From Rhizobiaceae bacterium (GTDB taxonomy: Bacteria > Pseudomonadota > Alphaproteobacteria > Rhizobiales > Rhizobiaceae): 64,000 bases of DNA. Below, in pieces: positions 42,323 through 51,181 of this stretch. The notes below the pieces were generated by a model. That model did not search any database. It was not told the DNA's origin and saw nothing but the letters and a program-made list of their open reading frames with translations. How positions within the stretch are numbered: the stretch's first letter is position 1; each line of letters begins with the position of its first letter. Both the position numbers and the translations under genes were made by a program. The stretch covers positions 1,054,001-1,118,000 of the forward strand of contig JAILWO010000002.1 in NCBI GenBank assembly GCA_025698895.1. The letters run 5' to 3'.

Positions 42323-45100
42323 TTGACCGACCAGACGCCGCCGCCCGGTCCGCAGGACGATCCCGAGGGCATCGAGCCGATTTCCATCATCGAGGAGATG
42401 CAGCGCAGCTATCTCGATTACGCCATGAGCGTGATCGTGAGCCGGGCGCTGCCCGACGTGCGCGACGGGCTGAAGCCCGTGCATCGGCGCATCCTCTATG
42501 CCTCGCATGAGAGCGGCTATCACTGGAACCGCAAATATGTGAAGTCCGCGCGTCCCGTCTCCGACGTGATGGGTAAATACCATCCGCATGGCGACGCCTC
42601 GATCTACGATGCCCTGGTGCGCATGGCGCAGGACTGGTCGATGCGTGCGCCCCTTATCGACGGACAGGGCAATTTCGGCTCGATCGACAACGATCCGCCC
42701 GCGGCGATGCGCTACACCGAGGCGCGGCTGCAGAAGGTCGCGCATGAACTGCTGGACGACATCGACAAGGAAACGGTCGACTGGCAGGACACCTATGACG
42801 GCGCCGGCAGGGAGCCCAAGGTGCTGCCGGCGCGGTTTCCCAACCTGCTGGTCAACGGTTCGGGCGGCATCGCGGTCGGCATGGCGACCAACATTCCGCC
42901 TCACAACCTGTCCGAGGTCGTCGACGGCTGCATCGCGCTGATCGACAATCCCGCGATCGAGCTGCCGGACCTGATGGAGATCATTCCCGGGCCGGATTTC
43001 CCGACCGGCGGCGTGATCCTGGGACGGGCCGGCATCCACTCGGCCTATTCGACCGGCCGTGGCCCGATCGTCATGCGCGGCAAGGTGCATGTCGAGGAGA
43101 TCCGCGGCGAGCGCGAGGCGATCATCGTCACCGAGATCCCCTACCAGATCAACAAGGCCTCCATGATGGAGAAGATGGCCGATCTGGCGCGCGAGAAGCG
43201 CATCGAGGGCATCTCCGACATCCGCGACGAAAGCGACCGGCAGGGATACCGCGTCGTCATCGAGCTGAAGAAGGACGCGAATTCCGAGGTCATTCTCAAC
43301 CAGCTCTACCGCTATTCGCCGCTGCAGACCTCGTTCGGCGCCAACATGGTGGCGCTCAATGGCGGCAAACCGGAGCAGATGACGCTGCTCGACATGCTGC
43401 GCGCCTTCGTCTTCTTCCGCGAGGACGTGGTCAGCCGCCGCACGAAGTACCTGCTGAAAAAGGCCCGCGAACGGGCGCATGTGCTGGTCGGCCTGGCGAT
43501 CGCGGTCGCCAATATCGACGAGGTCATCAAGCTTATCCGCAGCGCGCCCGACCCGCAGACGGCGCGCGATCAGCTGATGGAGCGTCGCTGGCCGGCCTCC
43601 GACGTCGAGGCGCTGATCCGCCTCATCGACGATCCACGCCATCGCATCAACGAGGACGGCACCTACAATCTGTCGGAGGAGCAGGCGCGCGCCATCCTCG
43701 ACCTGCGCCTGCAGCGTCTGACGGCGCTTGGCCGCGACGAGATCGCCGACGAGCTGAACAAGATCGGCGCCGAGATCGCCGACTATCTCGACATCCTGTC
43801 GTCGCGCGCGCGCATCCAGACGATCGTCAAGGACGAGCTGACCGCCGTGCGCGACGAGTTCGGCACACCGCGCCGCACCGAGATCGTCGACGGCGGCGCC
43901 GACATGGAGGACGAGGACCTCATCCCGCGCGAGGACATGGTCGTTACCGTCACGCATGAAGGCTATGTGAAGCGCGTGCCGCTGGTCACCTACCGGGCGC
44001 AGGCGCGGGGCGGCAAGGGTCGTTCGGGCATGTCGACCAAGGACGAGGACTTCGTCACGCGCCTGTTCGTGGCCAGCACCCACACGCCGATCCTGTTCTT
44101 CTCCTCGCGCGGCATCGTCTACAAGGAAAAGGTCTGGCGCCTGCCGATCGGCACGCCGCAATCGCGCGGCAAGTTCCTGCGCAACATGCTGCCGCTGGAG
44201 GCGGGCGACCGTATCACGGCCATCATGCCGCTGCCGGAGGACGAGAGCCGATGGGGCGAGCTCGACGTGATGTTCGCCACCACGCGCGGCACGGTGCGCC
44301 GCAACAAGCTTTCAGACTTCGCCGACGTGAGACGCAACGGCAAGATCGCGATGAAGTTCGACGAGGAAGGCGACGCCATCCTCAACGTGCTGACCTGTAC
44401 CGAGAATGACGACGTGCTTCTGACGGCCGACAGCGGCCAGTGCATCCGCTTCGCGGTGAGCGACGTGCGTGTCTTCAAGGGCCGCGATTCCCAGGGCGTG
44501 CGCGGCATCTCGCTGGGCGAGGGCGAACGCGCCATCTCCATGACGATACTGGAGCATGTCGAGGCGACGCCGGCCGAGCGCGCCGCCTATCTGCGCCGCG
44601 CCGTCGCCGAGCGTCGCGCCGTGACCGGCGACGACGAGGATATCGCGCTCACCAATGAGGACGTGCCGGAGGAGGCCGCCCTTTCGGACGAGCGATATGA
44701 ATTCCTCAAGGCGCATGAGCAGTTCGTGCTGACGGTGACGCAGTACGGCTACGGCAAGCGCTCGTCGTCCTACGACTTCCGCCTGATCGGCCGCGGAGGA
44801 AAGGGCATCCGCGCCACCGACGTCTCGAAAGTGGACGAGATCGGACGCCTGGTTGCCACCTTCCCGGTCGACCCCGAAGACCAGATCATGCTCGTCTCCG
44901 ATCGCGGCCAGGTGATCCGCGTGCCGGTGGGCAACATCCGCATCGCCAGCCGCGCGACCAAGGGCGTGACCATCTTCAGCACCGCCGAGGGCGAGAAGGT
45001 CGTGTCGGTCGAGCGCATTTCCGAGCCGCAGGCCGACGAGGACGAAGAGGCCGGGAACGGGACCGTTCCGGAAGTGGAGCCTCCGGCGCCGGAAGGCTGA
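42323..45100 (+). CDS. gyrA: DNA gyrase subunit A
   Basis: A 925-residue subunit that cuts and rejoins DNA in type II topoisomerase. The N-terminal domain contains the catalytic tyrosine in [12 protein letters not shown]-type sequence ([14 protein letters not shown]) and the quinolone region [20 protein letters not shown]; the position equal to E. coli Ser83 is Ala, Asp87 is kept. The C-terminal beta-pinwheel has the GyrA-box-like [10 protein letters not shown]. The tail beyond residue 890 is acidic. The first codon is TTG 42323; no ATG or GTG gives the conserved N-terminus. Confidence 0.96.
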   Translation: MTDQTPPPGPQDDPEGIEPISIIEEMQRSYLDYAMSVIVSRALPDVRDGLKPVHRRILYASHESGYHWNRKYVKSARPVSDVMGKYHPHGDASIYDALVRMAQDWSMRAPLIDGQGNFGSIDNDPPAAMRYTEARLQKVAHELLDDIDKETVDWQDTYDGAGREPKVLPARFPNLLVNGSGGIAVGMATNIPPHNLSEVVDGCIALIDNPAIELPDLMEIIPGPDFPTGGVILGRAGIHSAYSTGRGPIVMRGKVHVEEIRGEREAIIVTEIPYQINKASMMEKMADLAREKRIEGISDIRDESDRQGYRVVIELKKDANSEVILNQLYRYSPLQTSFGANMVALNGGKPEQMTLLDMLRAFVFFREDVVSRRTKYLLKKARERAHVLVGLAIAVANIDEVIKLIRSAPDPQTARDQLMERRWPASDVEALIRLIDDPRHRINEDGTYNLSEEQARAILDLRLQRLTALGRDEIADELNKIGAEIADYLDILSSRARIQTIVKDELTAVRDEFGTPRRTEIVDGGADMEDEDLIPREDMVVTVTHEGYVKRVPLVTYRAQARGGKGRSGMSTKDEDFVTRLFVASTHTPILFFSSRGIVYKEKVWRLPIGTPQSRGKFLRNMLPLEAGDRITAIMPLPEDESRWGELDVMFATTRGTVRRNKLSDFADVRRNGKIAMKFDEEGDAILNVLTCTENDDVLLTADSGQCIRFAVSDVRVFKGRDSQGVRGISLGEGERAISMTILEHVEATPAERAAYLRRAVAERRAVTGDDEDIALTNEDVPEEAALSDERYEFLKAHEQFVLTVTQYGYGKRSSSYDFRLIGRGGKGIRATDVSKVDEIGRLVATFPVDPEDQIMLVSDRGQVIRVPVGNIRIASRATKGVTIFSTAEGEKVVSVERISEPQADEDEEAGNGTVPEVEPPAPEG

Positions 45101-45175
45101 CGTCTTGGAGGCGCATTTCACTGTTCTGTCGGGATGGCCGGGTTATTCCGGCATCGTCCTGCGGAGTCCGGTGCG

Positions 45176-46240
45176 ATGGCCAATCAGCGTGACATTTCCT
45201 TCGCGACGTTCAACCTGCTCAACCTGAATCTGCCCGGCCGGCCGATCTACACCGATCGCGACGGCTGGAGTGCTGCGGAATACGACGCCAAGCTCGCCTG
45301 GACCGCGGAGCGGCTGAAGGCGCTCGATGCCGACGTGATCGGCTTCCAGGAATGCTGGAGCCGGCAGGCGCTGCTGGAATGCTTCGAGCGGGCCGGCCTG
45401 ACGCAGGATTACGATGTCGTGGCGCGGGACGTGACGCCGGCGCGCATCCAGGTGGCGCTCGCCGCGCGAAAGGGATTGCTGGTCGGCGACCCGGCCTGGA
45501 TCGAGGAGTTTCCGGCGGCGGCCCGGTTCCTCGACCTGGAGGAGGCCACCGAGGCGCGCGAAACCGTGTCGGTGACGATCTCACGCTTTTCGCGCCCCTT
45601 GCTGAGAGTTGTCGTCCAGCCGCGCGGTACGCGGCCGAAGCCGCCGCCGATCACCGTCCACGTCGCGCATCTGAAGTCCAAGGGGCCCTCGCGGCTCAGA
45701 TTTCCGCGCGAACGGCCGCCCGTGTTGGCCGAGCACGCCTCGATCGCGCAGTCGGTCGTTTCGCATGTGCGCAGGATCGCCGAAGCAGGCGCGATGAGAG
45801 CCATGCTCGACGTCGAGATGAAGGGAAACACCAACCCCCATGTGATCATCGGCGACTTGAACGACGGCACGCTTTCGATTTCCACCGAACTCTTGACCGG
45901 CAATCCCGGCTACCGCTTCATCGAGAAAAGCACCGCCGGTTCCCGCTCGGATGCCGGCCTCTATACGGTGGAGAAGCTGCAGCAGCTCCGCTCGTTCCGG
46001 CACGTCTATTACACGCATGTGTTCCGCCAGAGCATGGAAAGCCTCGACCACATCCTGGTCTCGGACGCCTTCTACGACCATTCCGCGGGCCGCAAATGGT
46101 CGTTCAACGAGATGATCGTCATGAACGACCATCTGGTGCTGGACGACAAGTCCTCGCGCACGAAGGTCGGCGCCAACGACCACGGCATCGTGCGGGCGCA
46201 GTTCGACTGGAACCCGATGTCGGAGGCGCTCGAGGCCTGA
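45176..46240 (+). CDS. Endonuclease/exonuclease/phosphatase family protein
   Basis: A 354-residue protein with the EEP fold. SFATFNLLNLN at the start supplies the first metal-site Asn, DVIGFQECWSR gives the catalytic Glu, HVIIGDLNDGTLS the Asp-Asn pair, SLDHILVSDAF and GANDHGIVRAQF the last Asp-His pair. All expected catalytic residues are present. It could be a phosphodiesterase or nuclease; there is no signal peptide. It starts 75 bases after gyrA with no terminator in between, so it may share the gyrA transcript. Confidence 0.82.
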   Translation: MANQRDISFATFNLLNLNLPGRPIYTDRDGWSAAEYDAKLAWTAERLKALDADVIGFQECWSRQALLECFERAGLTQDYDVVARDVTPARIQVALAARKGLLVGDPAWIEEFPAAARFLDLEEATEARETVSVTISRFSRPLLRVVVQPRGTRPKPPPITVHVAHLKSKGPSRLRFPRERPPVLAEHASIAQSVVSHVRRIAEAGAMRAMLDVEMKGNTNPHVIIGDLNDGTLSISTELLTGNPGYRFIEKSTAGSRSDAGLYTVEKLQQLRSFRHVYYTHVFRQSMESLDHILVSDAFYDHSAGRKWSFNEMIVMNDHLVLDDKSSRTKVGANDHGIVRAQFDWNPMSEALEA

Positions 46241-46264
46241 TTCGGACTCGGGCGTGTCGCTGGC

Positions 46265-46552
46265 TCAGGCGGCTCGGCTCTTGATGCGGGTCACGTCCTC
46301 CTCCGAAACCTGGGCAAGGTCGTAATTTGCCTGCAGGTTCAACCAGAACTGCGGTGTGGTCCCGAAGTAACGTGCAAGCCGGGCGGCTGTGTCTGCGGTT
46401 ATCGAACGCGATTCCCGTACGATCTTTTCGATACGGTCGCGCGGAACATGTAGCGCCTTTGCGAGCGAACCTGCCGTCAGCTCGTACTCGGGCAGAAAAT
46501 CCTCGCGCAGAATCTCACCGGGGTGAACAGGACGTGGCTTCGTTTCGCTCAT
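46265..46552 (-). CDS. higA: HigA-type antitoxin (XRE family)
   Basis: A 95-residue DNA-binding antitoxin. VHPGEILREDFLPEYELTAG at the N-terminus and the helix-turn-helix SLAKALHVPRDRIEKIVRES are signatures of the HigA/VapI group; FGTTPQFWLNLQANYDLAQV completes the family pattern. It starts 10 bases after the toxin gene, in the typical toxin-first higBA order. It neutralises HigB and, with it, binds the operator at 46854-46870. Confidence 0.92.
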   Translation of the reverse strand: MSETKPRPVHPGEILREDFLPEYELTAGSLAKALHVPRDRIEKIVRESRSITADTAARLARYFGTTPQFWLNLQANYDLAQVSEEDVTRIKSRAA

Positions 46553-46562
46553 ATCATCCGCC

Positions 46563-46844
46563 TCAATGGTGATCCACGATCTCTACATCATGCGCTTCGC
46601 CGTCCCGCCACACGAAGCAGATACGGAACTGATCATTGATCCGGATCGAATGTTGGCCTTCACGGTCGCCGCGCAGCCGTTCCAGCCGATTTGAAGGCGG
46701 AACCGACAGGTCGACCAGCCTTTCGGCTGCGTCCAGCTGCGCAAGTTTGCGCTGCGTACGCTTGACCAAATCCGGCGGGAATCCCTTCACCGGCGCTCCG
46801 GCGCGGATCGCGTCGACACGTTTGTCCCTGTTCGACCGGATCAC
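46563..46844 (-). CDS. higB: HigB-type mRNA interferase toxin (RelE superfamily)
   Basis: A 93-residue RelE-fold toxin that cleaves translating mRNA. The sequence VIRSNRDKRVDAI near the start, LDLSVPPSNRLERLRGDREG-type region and the C-terminal SIRINDQFRICFVWRDGEA contain the usual basic and catalytic residues. No ATG exists at this point; GTG 46844 matches the family N-terminus exactly. There is no ribosome binding site, and the promoter predicts transcription start at this G, so translation is probably leaderless. Confidence 0.9.
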   Translation of the reverse strand: MIRSNRDKRVDAIRAGAPVKGFPPDLVKRTQRKLAQLDAAERLVDLSVPPSNRLERLRGDREGQHSIRINDQFRICFVWRDGEAHDVEIVDHH

Positions 46845-46850
46845 GCCAGT

Positions 46851-46879
46851 ATTGTATCTTCTAAGGATACGGATTGCAA
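46851..46879 (-). promoter_or_regulatory. higBA promoter with embedded operator
   Basis: On the minus strand TTGCAA (46879-46874) and TACAAT (46856-46851) are 17 bases apart. GTATC (46854-46858) and GATAC (46866-46870) form a dyad within the spacer and -10, the usual place for a HigA operator. The predicted start point, seven bases past the -10, is the GTG of higB. Confidence 0.75.
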
Positions 46880-46891
46880 TACAGCAGCGTT

Positions 46892-47683
46892 CTACGCCGC
46901 ATCCAGCCTCAACTCGGCCACGGCCGGCACGTGGTCCGAGGGCTTTTCCCATGCGCGCACGTGTTTTTCGACCGAGGCGCCGGTGAGAAGCGGAGCGGCC
47001 TCCGGCGAGAGCATGAGGTGGTCGATGCGAATGCCGTTGTTCTTCTGCCAGGCGCCGGCCTGATAGTCCCAGAAGGTGTAGAGCGGCTCGTCGGTGACGG
47101 CGCGCACCGCGTCGGTGAAGCCCAGATTCTCCAGCCGCCGAAAGGCCGATCGTGATTCGGGCTGGAACAGCGCGTCCCCAAGCCAGGCGTCGGGGTTCTT
47201 CGCGTCGATCGGCTGGGGAATGACATTGTAGTCACCGGCGATCACCAGCGGCTCCTCGAGTTCGAGACGGGCGCTGGCCCAGGCTTCCAGCCGCGCCATC
47301 CAGGCCAGCTTGTAGGCGAACTTCTCCGTGCCGACCGGATTGCCGTTCGGCAGGTATAGCGAAACGACGCGCAGCGCGCCGGCCGCCGTCGAGAACACCC
47401 CTTCGATGAAACGCGCCTGCTCGTCGGCCTCGTCGCCGGCCAGGCGGCGGTTCACCTCGTCGAAGCGCAGTTTGGACAGGATCGCCACGCCGTTGAAGCC
47501 CTTCTGGCCGTGCGTCTCGACGTGATAGCCGAGCGCCTCGATTTCGGCGCGAGGGAAGCCTTCGTCGACGGTCTTGATCTCCTGGAGGCAGACGATGTCG
47601 GGCGCGCTGTCCTTCAGCCAGGTCAACAGGTTGTCGATGCGCGCACGTACACCGTTGATGTTCCAGGTCGCGATCTTGATCAC
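46892..47683 (-). CDS. xthA: Exodeoxyribonuclease III
   Basis: A 263-residue AP endonuclease/3' exonuclease for base-excision repair. MIKIATWNINGVRAR opens the family domain with the catalytic Asn; DIVCLQEIKT supplies the Glu, GDYNVIP the Asp-Asn pair, RIDHLMLSP the other Asp, and KPSDHVPAVAEL the final Asp-His. Length is normal. higB starts 47 bases beyond its end with its own promoter. The 369-base stretch upstream is empty. Confidence 0.93.
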   Translation of the reverse strand: MIKIATWNINGVRARIDNLLTWLKDSAPDIVCLQEIKTVDEGFPRAEIEALGYHVETHGQKGFNGVAILSKLRFDEVNRRLAGDEADEQARFIEGVFSTAAGALRVVSLYLPNGNPVGTEKFAYKLAWMARLEAWASARLELEEPLVIAGDYNVIPQPIDAKNPDAWLGDALFQPESRSAFRRLENLGFTDAVRAVTDEPLYTFWDYQAGAWQKNNGIRIDHLMLSPEAAPLLTGASVEKHVRAWEKPSDHVPAVAELRLDAA

Positions 47684-48052
47684 AGGCCAACTCCCCGAGT
47701 CGCCGGTTGATAGACCAGATCGCCGGACGCGTCGACGCCGGCCTGACAGCAGACCGTCAAAGCACCGAAGCGACCGGACATAGGGCCCGGCGGCGTCGAC
47801 ATGACGGGCAGTGTTTCAATGGGGAGCGGATATCGGAAGCGGCGTTATACCTGCGGCTCCGATCCTGGACCGACCGCCCTCCGTCGCGAGGGGTGGCTTC
47901 AACGGTCGATCGAGGTGACCGCCGGTTCGGGAGGATAAAAATCGAAGCCTGACCCAGCAGAACCGGCACTTTCGACGAATTCTGAGCCGATTTTATCCAC
48001 GTCCCCCGCGACCGGCGGCACAATGCCCGCCGGTGAACGGAGGGACCGCGGA
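47684..48052. other. Gene-poor stretch upstream of xthA
   Basis: About 370 bases between divergent genes with no convincing coding sequence; short frames on both strands lack ribosome binding sites and family character. One DnaA-box-like TTATCCACG lies at 47993-48001 and is isolated. I see no RNA gene or clear promoter pair beyond weak AT-rich patches near 47930-47945. Confidence 0.4.
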
Positions 48053-48475
48053 ATGGACGAGCAGACGGCAAGATGGGACGGGAGGTTGCGGCGCATCATC
48101 GCCGTCCTCGTCGCGCTTGCCGTGCTGGCGGAGCGCGCCGCTGACCGGTCCTATCCTGTCCGCTGTTTCGTTCTGTGGCTGTTGCGGCGGCCAGAGGCCG
48201 TGGTGGCGGACTTCGTCTTCGAGGCGACGGGCATGCCGCAGCCGGCCTTCGCGGGCATCGGGACGACCGGAAACGAACCCGAGGACGCGCTGCTGCTTGC
48301 GGCGCGCTTGCACGCACTGGCCGAGGCCCTTGCCGTCCTGCTGCGCTGGGCGCTCATCCTCCCCCCGCTTCGCGGGCGAGAGCGAAGCCCGAGCCGGAGG
48401 GGGGCGACGCCGCGCCCGGGCCGGCTTGCCCTCACCCCCGACGGTCTCACCGCAGGGCCCAACGACACCTCATGA
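48053..48475 (+). CDS. Small conserved-looking protein with hydrophobic helix, unknown function
   Basis: A 140-residue protein. GGAGGG precedes ATG 48053 by a good distance. The first 100 residues contain a hydrophobic segment (13-26), a Trp-Leu-Leu-Arg-Arg motif and another hydrophobic stretch near 80-100. The final 40 residues are Arg/Pro/Gly-rich and coincide with a GCTTCGC/GCGAAGC inverted repeat (48367-48388), so this tail may be repeat DNA read as protein. I do not recognise the family. Confidence 0.55.
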   Translation: MDEQTARWDGRLRRIIAVLVALAVLAERAADRSYPVRCFVLWLLRRPEAVVADFVFEATGMPQPAFAGIGTTGNEPEDALLLAARLHALAEALAVLLRWALILPPLRGRERSPSRRGATPRPGRLALTPDGLTAGPNDTS

Positions 48476-48520
48476 AGCACCGGCCGCGCGCTGCGCGGTT
48501 GATCATATTCGGCGGTGGTG

Positions 48521-49288
48521 TCAGTCGCTGCGACGTTCGCGCCGACGTTCGCGCCAATCCTCGCGGCGTTCTTCCCGACGCTCCGCGCGGCGTTCTTTCC
48601 AGCGCTCCCCACCGCGCTCCTCTCGCCACTCGACCCGCTGCTCCGCGCGCCGCTGCTCGCGCTGCGCCCGTTCGTGCCGCTCCTGGCGCTCGGCCTCCTG
48701 CTGCTGGCGTTTGCGCTCGCGTTCGGCCTGTTCGCGTTCGCGCTGGCGTTGTTCCTCAAGCGCGGCGCGGCGATCCTCGCGCCGGTCCTGACGAAACTCC
48801 CGGCGATCCTCGCGCCTGTCGCGGCGGATTTCACGCCAATCCTCGCGCCGCTCCCGACGCGCCTCGTGGCGGTCTTCCCGTCGCTCCCGCCGAATTTCGC
48901 GCCCGATCCAGCGATCAAAATAGGAATCGCGATAGTGGCGACCGTAATAGTCGTCGCGGTCGAAACGGACGGTCGGCAGGCCGATCGTCACACCGATCGT
49001 GCCGATCGGGCGGCGATAGTAGCGTTCCCCGGCATAGGCCAGATAATTGCTGGAAGCCCAGCCGCGGTAGCCGTTCCACGACACGTCGCACCAGTTGTAG
49101 CCCGACAGGCAGCCGTGGACGGTGACGTTGTCGCCGCCGGGGATGACGTCGAATACGGGATAGCCGGTGCCCGGGCCGGTACGGATGTTGAGATCGGTGG
49201 TGACGAAGGCGCCGGCTGCCGCCGAGGCAACGCCCGGTATGGCGACGAGCGCGGCGATGACAGCCAGTCTGAGCCTGTTCCTGTCCAT
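48521..49288 (-). CDS. Secreted SH3-domain protein with Arg/Glu-rich tail
   Basis: A 255-residue protein. Signal peptide 1-24, bacterial SH3 domain about 26-85 (TDLNIRTGPGTGYPVFDVI, VHGCLSGYNWCDVSWNGYRG with two cysteines), a tyrosine-rich linker (85-125) and a long tail from 130 to the end made almost entirely of Arg, Glu, Asp and Gln with repeated RRED/RREDRRE units. The SH3 part suggests cell-wall binding; the tail should form charged helices. ATG 49288 has AAGGA upstream and gives the signal peptide. Confidence 0.82.
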   Translation of the reverse strand: MDRNRLRLAVIAALVAIPGVASAAAGAFVTTDLNIRTGPGTGYPVFDVIPGGDNVTVHGCLSGYNWCDVSWNGYRGWASSNYLAYAGERYYRRPIGTIGVTIGLPTVRFDRDDYYGRHYRDSYFDRWIGREIRRERREDRHEARRERREDWREIRRDRREDRREFRQDRREDRRAALEEQRQREREQAERERKRQQQEAERQERHERAQREQRRAEQRVEWREERGGERWKERRAERREERREDWRERRRERRSD

Positions 49289-49410
49289 GATTGCTGTCCT
49301 TTTCCTTCCATTGCGGATGGAACCGAACCTATCGGACGGCCTTGAACTCGGCTTAAACGCAGGTTTCATCCTGCGTTCATCCGCTGAAGGGACGTGACGC
49401 CGGCGCGGGA

Positions 49411-49761
49411 TCAGATGGAGAAGGAAGTCCCGCAGCCGCAGGAGGCGATCGCGTTGGGATTGCGGATCTGGAAGGACTGGCCGATCAGGTCGTCCACGAA
49501 GTCGATCACCGAGCCGCCCATATAGACGAGCGATATCTCGTCGATCAGCACGGTGGCGCCGTTCTTCTCGATCGCTGTATCGTCCTCGTTGCGTCCATCA
49601 GCCAGGTCGAACTGATAGGAAAAACCAGAGCAGCCACCACCTTCGACAGACACCCGAAGCGCCGTCTTGCCCGGCTCCCTGGCCAGGATCTTCGAAATGC
49701 GGGCGGCCGCGGCATCGGTCAGTTCAACCGGTCTGGCGGCCAGATTCGCATCGGCGCTCAT
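49411..49761 (-). CDS. A-type Fe-S carrier (ErpA/IscA/HesB family)
   Basis: A 116-residue protein with [15 protein letters not shown] at the start and the three cluster-binding cysteines in [12 protein letters not shown] and [11 protein letters not shown]. It hands Fe-S clusters to target enzymes. ATG 49761 is chosen since it leaves the AAGGTG site at optimal distance; ATG 49767, two codons upstream, is also possible. It is divergent from dgt by about 110 bases, a common arrangement in Hyphomicrobiales. Confidence 0.92.
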   Translation of the reverse strand: MSADANLAARPVELTDAAAARISKILAREPGKTALRVSVEGGGCSGFSYQFDLADGRNEDDTAIEKNGATVLIDEISLVYMGGSVIDFVDDLIGQSFQIRNPNAIASCGCGTSFSI

Positions 49762-49872
49762 CGTCATGTCACCTTGCGTTCGCTTGTTCACGATAGGTAT
49801 GAAGCCGGCAGGGCCAAGTCAACCACGCTCCCGCAAGGGGAAGGCGCCGGCCGGACGGGGCGGAGACAAGGC

Positions 49873-51108
49873 ATGAACGAGGCGGCAGGCAGGACAGCCG
49901 GCGAGCTGGGCGGCATCGGCTTCGGCTACCGGCCGCGCGCGCCCTGGGCCTGCGACCCCGCGGCCACGCGCGGCCGCCTCCAGCCCGAGGCCGAGAGTCG
50001 CACCCGCACGCCGTTCCAGCGCGACCGGGATCGCATCATCCATTCGACCGCCTTCCGGCGGCTGAAGCACAAGACCCAGGTCTTCGTGGCGCATGAGGGC
50101 GACCACTACCGCACGAGGCTGACGCATTCGATCGAGGTGGCCCAGATCGGGCGGGCGCTGGCTCGCGCGCTCCGCTGCGACGAGGACCTGGCCGAAGCGG
50201 TCGCGCTGGTCCACGATTTCGGTCACACGCCCTTCGGCCATACCGGCGAGGACGCGCTGGACGCCAAGATGGCGGCGCTCGGCGGCTTCGACCACAATGC
50301 TCAGTCGCTGCGCATCGTCACGTCTCTGGAACGCCGCTATGCCGAGTTCGACGGGCTGAACCTGGTTTGGGAAACGCTGGAGGGGCTGGTCAAGCACAAC
50401 GGCCCGCTCACAGGGCCGCATGCGGGCAGCGCCGGCAAGCCGGTGCCGGAATCGATCCTCGACTTCGATCGGCGCTTCCCGCTCCGCCTCGACAGTTTCG
50501 CCTCGCTGGAGGCGCAGTGCGCGGCGATCGCCGACGACATCGCCTACAATGCCCATGACCTCGACGACGGGCTGCGCTCGGGCCTGCTGACGCTCGACAT
50601 GCTGGACGGGCTGGCGCTGACGGGCGCTATCCTGAAGGAGGTGAGGGCGCTCTACCCCGGCCTCGATCCGGTGCGGACCGGCCACGAGCTGATGCGTCGC
50701 CAGATAACCGCCATGGTCGAGGACGTGATCGCCACCGCCAGCGCCAACCTGGAGGCGATCGCTCCCGCCTCGTCCGACGCCGTGCGCGCCGCCGGGCGCT
50801 CCATCGTGGCATTCTCGGAGGAGATGGCCGAACGCGAGAAGGAACTGAAGGCCTTCCTTTACGCCAATCTCTATCGCAACGAGGCGGTGATGGCCGTGCG
50901 GACGCGGGCCGAGCGGATCGTGAATGAGCTGTTCGATGCCTATATGGCCGATCCACGCGCCATGCCTGAAGGGTGGCGCGAGGGGCTGGACCGGGCGCCC
51001 GAAGCGGTCAAGGCCCGCGACGTAGCCGATTTCCTGGCCGGCATGACCGACACATATGCCATTCGCGAGCACCGGCGGCTGTTTGACCACACGCCCGATA
51101 TCGGCTAG
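49873..51108 (+). CDS. dgt: Deoxyguanosinetriphosphate triphosphohydrolase-like protein
   Basis: A 411-residue HD-domain enzyme that releases tripolyphosphate from dNTPs. [20 protein letters not shown] is the family N-terminus; metal ligands are in [10 protein letters not shown] (His) and [16 protein letters not shown] (His-Asp), and [14 protein letters not shown] carries the distal Asp. The length fits type 2 Dgt-like proteins. ATG 49873 has GGAGACAAGG upstream. argS follows at 73 bases on the same strand. Confidence 0.92.
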   Translation: MNEAAGRTAGELGGIGFGYRPRAPWACDPAATRGRLQPEAESRTRTPFQRDRDRIIHSTAFRRLKHKTQVFVAHEGDHYRTRLTHSIEVAQIGRALARALRCDEDLAEAVALVHDFGHTPFGHTGEDALDAKMAALGGFDHNAQSLRIVTSLERRYAEFDGLNLVWETLEGLVKHNGPLTGPHAGSAGKPVPESILDFDRRFPLRLDSFASLEAQCAAIADDIAYNAHDLDDGLRSGLLTLDMLDGLALTGAILKEVRALYPGLDPVRTGHELMRRQITAMVEDVIATASANLEAIAPASSDAVRAAGRSIVAFSEEMAEREKELKAFLYANLYRNEAVMAVRTRAERIVNELFDAYMADPRAMPEGWREGLDRAPEAVKARDVADFLAGMTDTYAIREHRRLFDHTPDIG

Positions 51109-51181
51109 GGGCGGGGCGCATTCGCGGTCCCCTGCGGCGGTCCCGCGACCCGGCGCGACCCTTCCTGTCAGGCCCATGACC

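Noticed and set aside
42110-44161. Long minus-strand frame opposite gyrA
   Set aside because: Same shadow composition; gyrA on the other strand is certain.
47993-48001. DnaA-box-like TTATCCACG
   Set aside because: Single isolated box, no cluster, no AT-rich unwinding region or origin-linked genes.
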